Of a DNA stretch of 11,014 nucleotides, positions 9,245 through 11,014 are shown piece by piece; the first letter of the stretch is position 1, and each line of letters opens with the position of its first letter. The notes beneath the pieces were generated by a model. That model was not told the DNA's origin and did not search any database. It saw nothing but the letters and a program-made list of their open reading frames with translations. The position numbers and the translations under genes were made by a program. This DNA comes from Candidatus Auribacterota bacterium (lineage in GTDB: Bacteria > Auribacterota > JAFGBW01): positions 1-11,014 of the forward strand of contig JAFGBW010000252.1 in the NCBI GenBank assembly GCA_016932965.1, in the 5' to 3' direction.

Positions 9245-9919
9245 TATTTTTCCCCACCTGAGATTGATTTCATCTTTTTGCGTCTGAGAAATTTTTTTGA
9301 TTTGGACTCCTATGCCCGGTATTTTCATGTTTTTTCCCCATTCGACATGCCAGCGTACTTCTCCCTGAATGGGTGAGTTGTCGTTGAGTTCCCGCATGAC
9401 AAACCATAAAGGAGTATAATTTTCCCATTTTGATACTGAAAAAATGAAACAGCCATTATTGGAAAAATTCAATGTGATGGTTTTTTCAAGATTGGGTGAT
9501 GAAAAATTTTTCTCCTTTGAAAGAAAAATATTGTAATTGAGATTGACTCTTTTGGACGCGCGTATGGTCCTGGCTTTAAATGAACCGCACTCTTTGATTA
9601 GGAAGCGGTCCAGCGGCATCTCTTCCGTTATCTGGCCGAAATACAGACAATGGATTTTTTTGTGTTCAGGATTCCATTTTAACCGGAGAATGGGAAAACG
9701 GGAGAGGACCTCTTCAATCAGAATATTGTCTTCTTTTGAGGCCTTGATTTTAGTCATGATATCCAGAAGGATCCCGTTGTAAGGTGTCCGAACCAATTGA
9801 TCATAAAGTTCAGAGAGTGAGGAGATGGGGTCCACCTGCACTCCGGATTGCCGGATAGCTTCCAGGTATATTTTTCTTGTCGATTCTTCTTTGGCAACAA
9901 GCAGAACACGAATGCTCAT
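9227..9919 (-). CDS. Degenerate receiver-like / PilZ domain protein (predicted c-di-GMP binding)
   Basis: This is a 230-aa cytoplasmic protein. Residues 3-60 look like a decayed response-regulator fold: RVLLVAKEES at the first strand, where an Asp pair would be expected, then GILLDIMT with D53 at the phospho-acceptor position. The acidic pocket is changed, so phosphorylation is doubtful. The C-terminal half is a PilZ domain with R120-x3-R124 (RASKR) and N151-x-S153-x2-G156 (NFSNNG), the two motifs that bind cyclic di-GMP. Later strands include GEVRWHVEW (186-194) and PGIGVQI (201-207). It probably senses c-di-GMP and acts through protein contacts. Its ATG overlaps the aroD stop (ATGA, 9919-9916), so the two genes are translationally coupled. 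A further AAGGA lies upstream at about ten bases. The gene overlaps the convergent DUF6178-like gene by 18 bases. Confidence 0.8.
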   Translation of the reverse strand: MSIRVLLVAKEESTRKIYLEAIRQSGVQVDPISSLSELYDQLVRTPYNGILLDIMTKIKASKEDNILIEEVLSRFPILRLKWNPEHKKIHCLYFGQITEEMPLDRFLIKECGSFKARTIRASKRVNLNYNIFLSKEKNFSSPNLEKTITLNFSNNGCFIFSVSKWENYTPLWFVMRELNDNSPIQGEVRWHVEWGKNMKIPGIGVQIKKISQTQKDEINLRWGKILGCLQ

Positions 9920-10623
9920 TTTGAGTGCATCCTTCCATTTAAATCTAATTCATATAATAAACGGGTAAAATTTTGAAGCGGAATCTGGCCGGGTGCGAGG
10001 CTTTCCTTAAGAGAAGTATAAGTAAAAAGAGATCCTGCCAAAGGGAATAAAAGACGGGAAAGTGCCCCGATTCTTCCCATGGAAATGGTGATGACGGACT
10101 GGGTCCGGTGTTTCAAGGTGAAAACAAGCAGCCTTTGGACGTCTTTCAGGGATTCGGCATGCACAGCCAGTTTGATGATATCCGCCTTTTTTTGCTTCGC
10201 CAGATGAAAGATGTTTTCCAGTCTTTGATCCGGGGGGGTCTGTTTAAAATCGTGAAAAGAAACAATGGTTTTTACCCCATGCTGTCTGGCGAAGGAAACC
10301 ACCTGGTTTATCATGTCAGTGGAAGATAATTCAACGTCGACAAATTGAACCTGCGGAATAAGAGATTGAAATAATTCAAGCCGTTTTTCTCCGGAGATAA
10401 GATTTTTTCCTCCCTCCTTGCGGCTCCGGATGGTGATCAAAAGAGGAAGACAGGAAAATTGTTGAATCCTTTGAGCGTGAAAAGCCAGATATTCCTTATC
10501 GTGCCGCCGACACTGATCCACCCTCAGTTCTATTAGAGAGACTCCCCTGGATGAGAGACTCTTTAATGTGGAATCAGAGATGAATTCATCGGTAACAAGG
10601 ATGATGCGTGTAAAATAATTCAT
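9916..10623 (-). CDS. aroD: Type I 3-dehydroquinate dehydratase
   Basis: This 235-aa cytoplasmic enzyme catalyses the third step of the shikimate pathway, 3-dehydroquinate to 3-dehydroshikimate, through a Schiff base. The (beta/alpha)8 signature is complete. It has ELRVDQ (32-37, with E32, R34, D36), ITIRSRKEGG (63-72), VDVEL (95-99), the catalytic His in VSFHDF (H124) and the Schiff-base lysine in IIKLAV (K151). MGRIGALSRLLFP (182-194, R184) and the closing SLKESLAPGQIP (204-215, Q213) follow. Length suits a stand-alone AroD; no shikimate dehydrogenase half is fused. No Shine-Dalgarno sequence is visible before ATG 10623; the leader there is AT-rich (TTAAATTAATACTAA). The next gene starts inside its stop codon. 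It diverges from the response-regulator gene at 10734. Confidence 0.95.
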   Translation of the reverse strand: MNYFTRIILVTDEFISDSTLKSLSSRGVSLIELRVDQCRRHDKEYLAFHAQRIQQFSCLPLLITIRSRKEGGKNLISGEKRLELFQSLIPQVQFVDVELSSTDMINQVVSFARQHGVKTIVSFHDFKQTPPDQRLENIFHLAKQKKADIIKLAVHAESLKDVQRLLVFTLKHRTQSVITISMGRIGALSRLLFPLAGSLFTYTSLKESLAPGQIPLQNFTRLLYELDLNGRMHSK

Positions 10624-10733
10624 TTAGTATTAATTTAATCTTTTAACTTTTTACGGACAATGATAAAATTAAATCCAAAAGAAATGACAAATAGTCAAAG
10701 TCAGATAAAGGGGGGTAGAATAAGGGGGGGCCA

Positions 10734-11014
10734 ATGGATGCTTCTGCTATGCCGAAAATATTATATATTGACGACAATAAAAGCCTGACAAAGCTGTTTT
10801 TCTGTCTTGGAGAAGAATATCATTTTCAGGCACTTATCTCCAATTCTCTCACTGAAGGTCTGGAAATAGCCATCAAAGAAAAACCGGATGTTATTTTGAT
10901 TGATATTCATATGTGCGACGGAACCGGTTTGCAGTATACGGCAAAATTGAAAACACTCAAGGAAACTGCCCATATCCCTGTCATCGGATGCAGTGTGACT
11001 TATTTTGAAGACGG
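10734..11014 (+). CDS. Response-regulator receiver domain protein (3' end outside window)
   Basis: 93 complete codons are visible. They form an intact CheY-like receiver domain: ILYIDDN with the acidic pair D13-D14, phospho-acceptor D57 in VILIDIHM, the switch Ser at S87 in PVIGCSV, followed by YFEDG where the beta4-alpha4 region continues. The conserved Lys in the fifth strand and any output domain lie beyond the edge, so it may be a single-domain regulator, a DNA-binding regulator or an enzyme-linked one. Two starts are possible. ATG 10734 lies only three bases after a run of seven G. ATG 10749 (MPKILYIDDN) would leave a more usual receiver N-terminus but a longer spacing. It is transcribed divergently from aroD over a 110-bp region. 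Confidence 0.88.
   Translation, partial: MDASAMPKILYIDDNKSLTKLFFCLGEEYHFQALISNSLTEGLEIAIKEKPDVILIDIHMCDGTGLQYTAKLKTLKETAHIPVIGCSVTYFED

Noticed and set aside
10640-10672. Weak TTTAAC / TAAAAT pair as a promoter for the response regulator
   Set aside because: The region is AT-rich and the -35 matches only half of the consensus, so the pair is not distinguishable from chance.

Overview
This window looks like a chromosomal segment of a Gram-negative bacterium of moderate GC content. The evidence for an outer membrane is a heptose-pathway nucleotidyltransferase, an exported beta-barrel protein and a polyprenyl-phosphate sugar transferase. The DUF6178-like protein, the receiver-like/PilZ protein and the border repeat of the CCACGGAGGACACGGAG type would suit a Desulfobacterota-like or similar environmental lineage. 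That placement is inference and weak. There is no rRNA, tRNA, CRISPR array, integrase or recognisable transposase.

Bases 1-3784 (+ strand) are envelope-related. The end of an Asp23/Gls24-family gene overlaps by four bases (GTGA) an rfaE2-like ADP-heptose-pathway adenylyltransferase. After a 212-bp gap comes a beta-barrel outer-membrane protein with a periplasmic coiled coil, closed by a clear rho-independent terminator. Then comes a WcaJ/WbaP-type initiating sugar phosphotransferase for exopolysaccharide or O-antigen.

Bases 3781-5009 are small-gene territory. They hold a probably frameshifted 83-codon reading frame on the minus strand, a divergent 65-aa lysine-rich protein, a convergent exported TPR-like protein (minus), and a roughly 142-bp nested palindromic element that resembles a MITE or border repeat.

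Bases 5025-7372 (minus) carry ligA, the NAD-dependent DNA ligase, complete with all domains. A small membrane protein lies just upstream of it. Bases 7373-7555 form a divergent intergenic region in which I see no convincing promoter.

Bases 7556-11014 contain a 562-aa DUF6178-like protein (+). It is convergent with a minus-strand pair in which aroD (type I 3-dehydroquinate dehydratase) is ATGA-coupled to a degenerate-receiver/PilZ protein predicted to bind c-di-GMP. A truncated response-regulator gene (+) runs off the right edge, preceded by an unusual G-rich leader.

I did not find a coherent new defence or mobile system. The most unusual items are the one-base-broken minus-strand frame at 3781-4031, the nested palindrome beside ligA, the receiver-like/PilZ fusion coupled to aroD, and the uncharacterised DUF6178-like protein.
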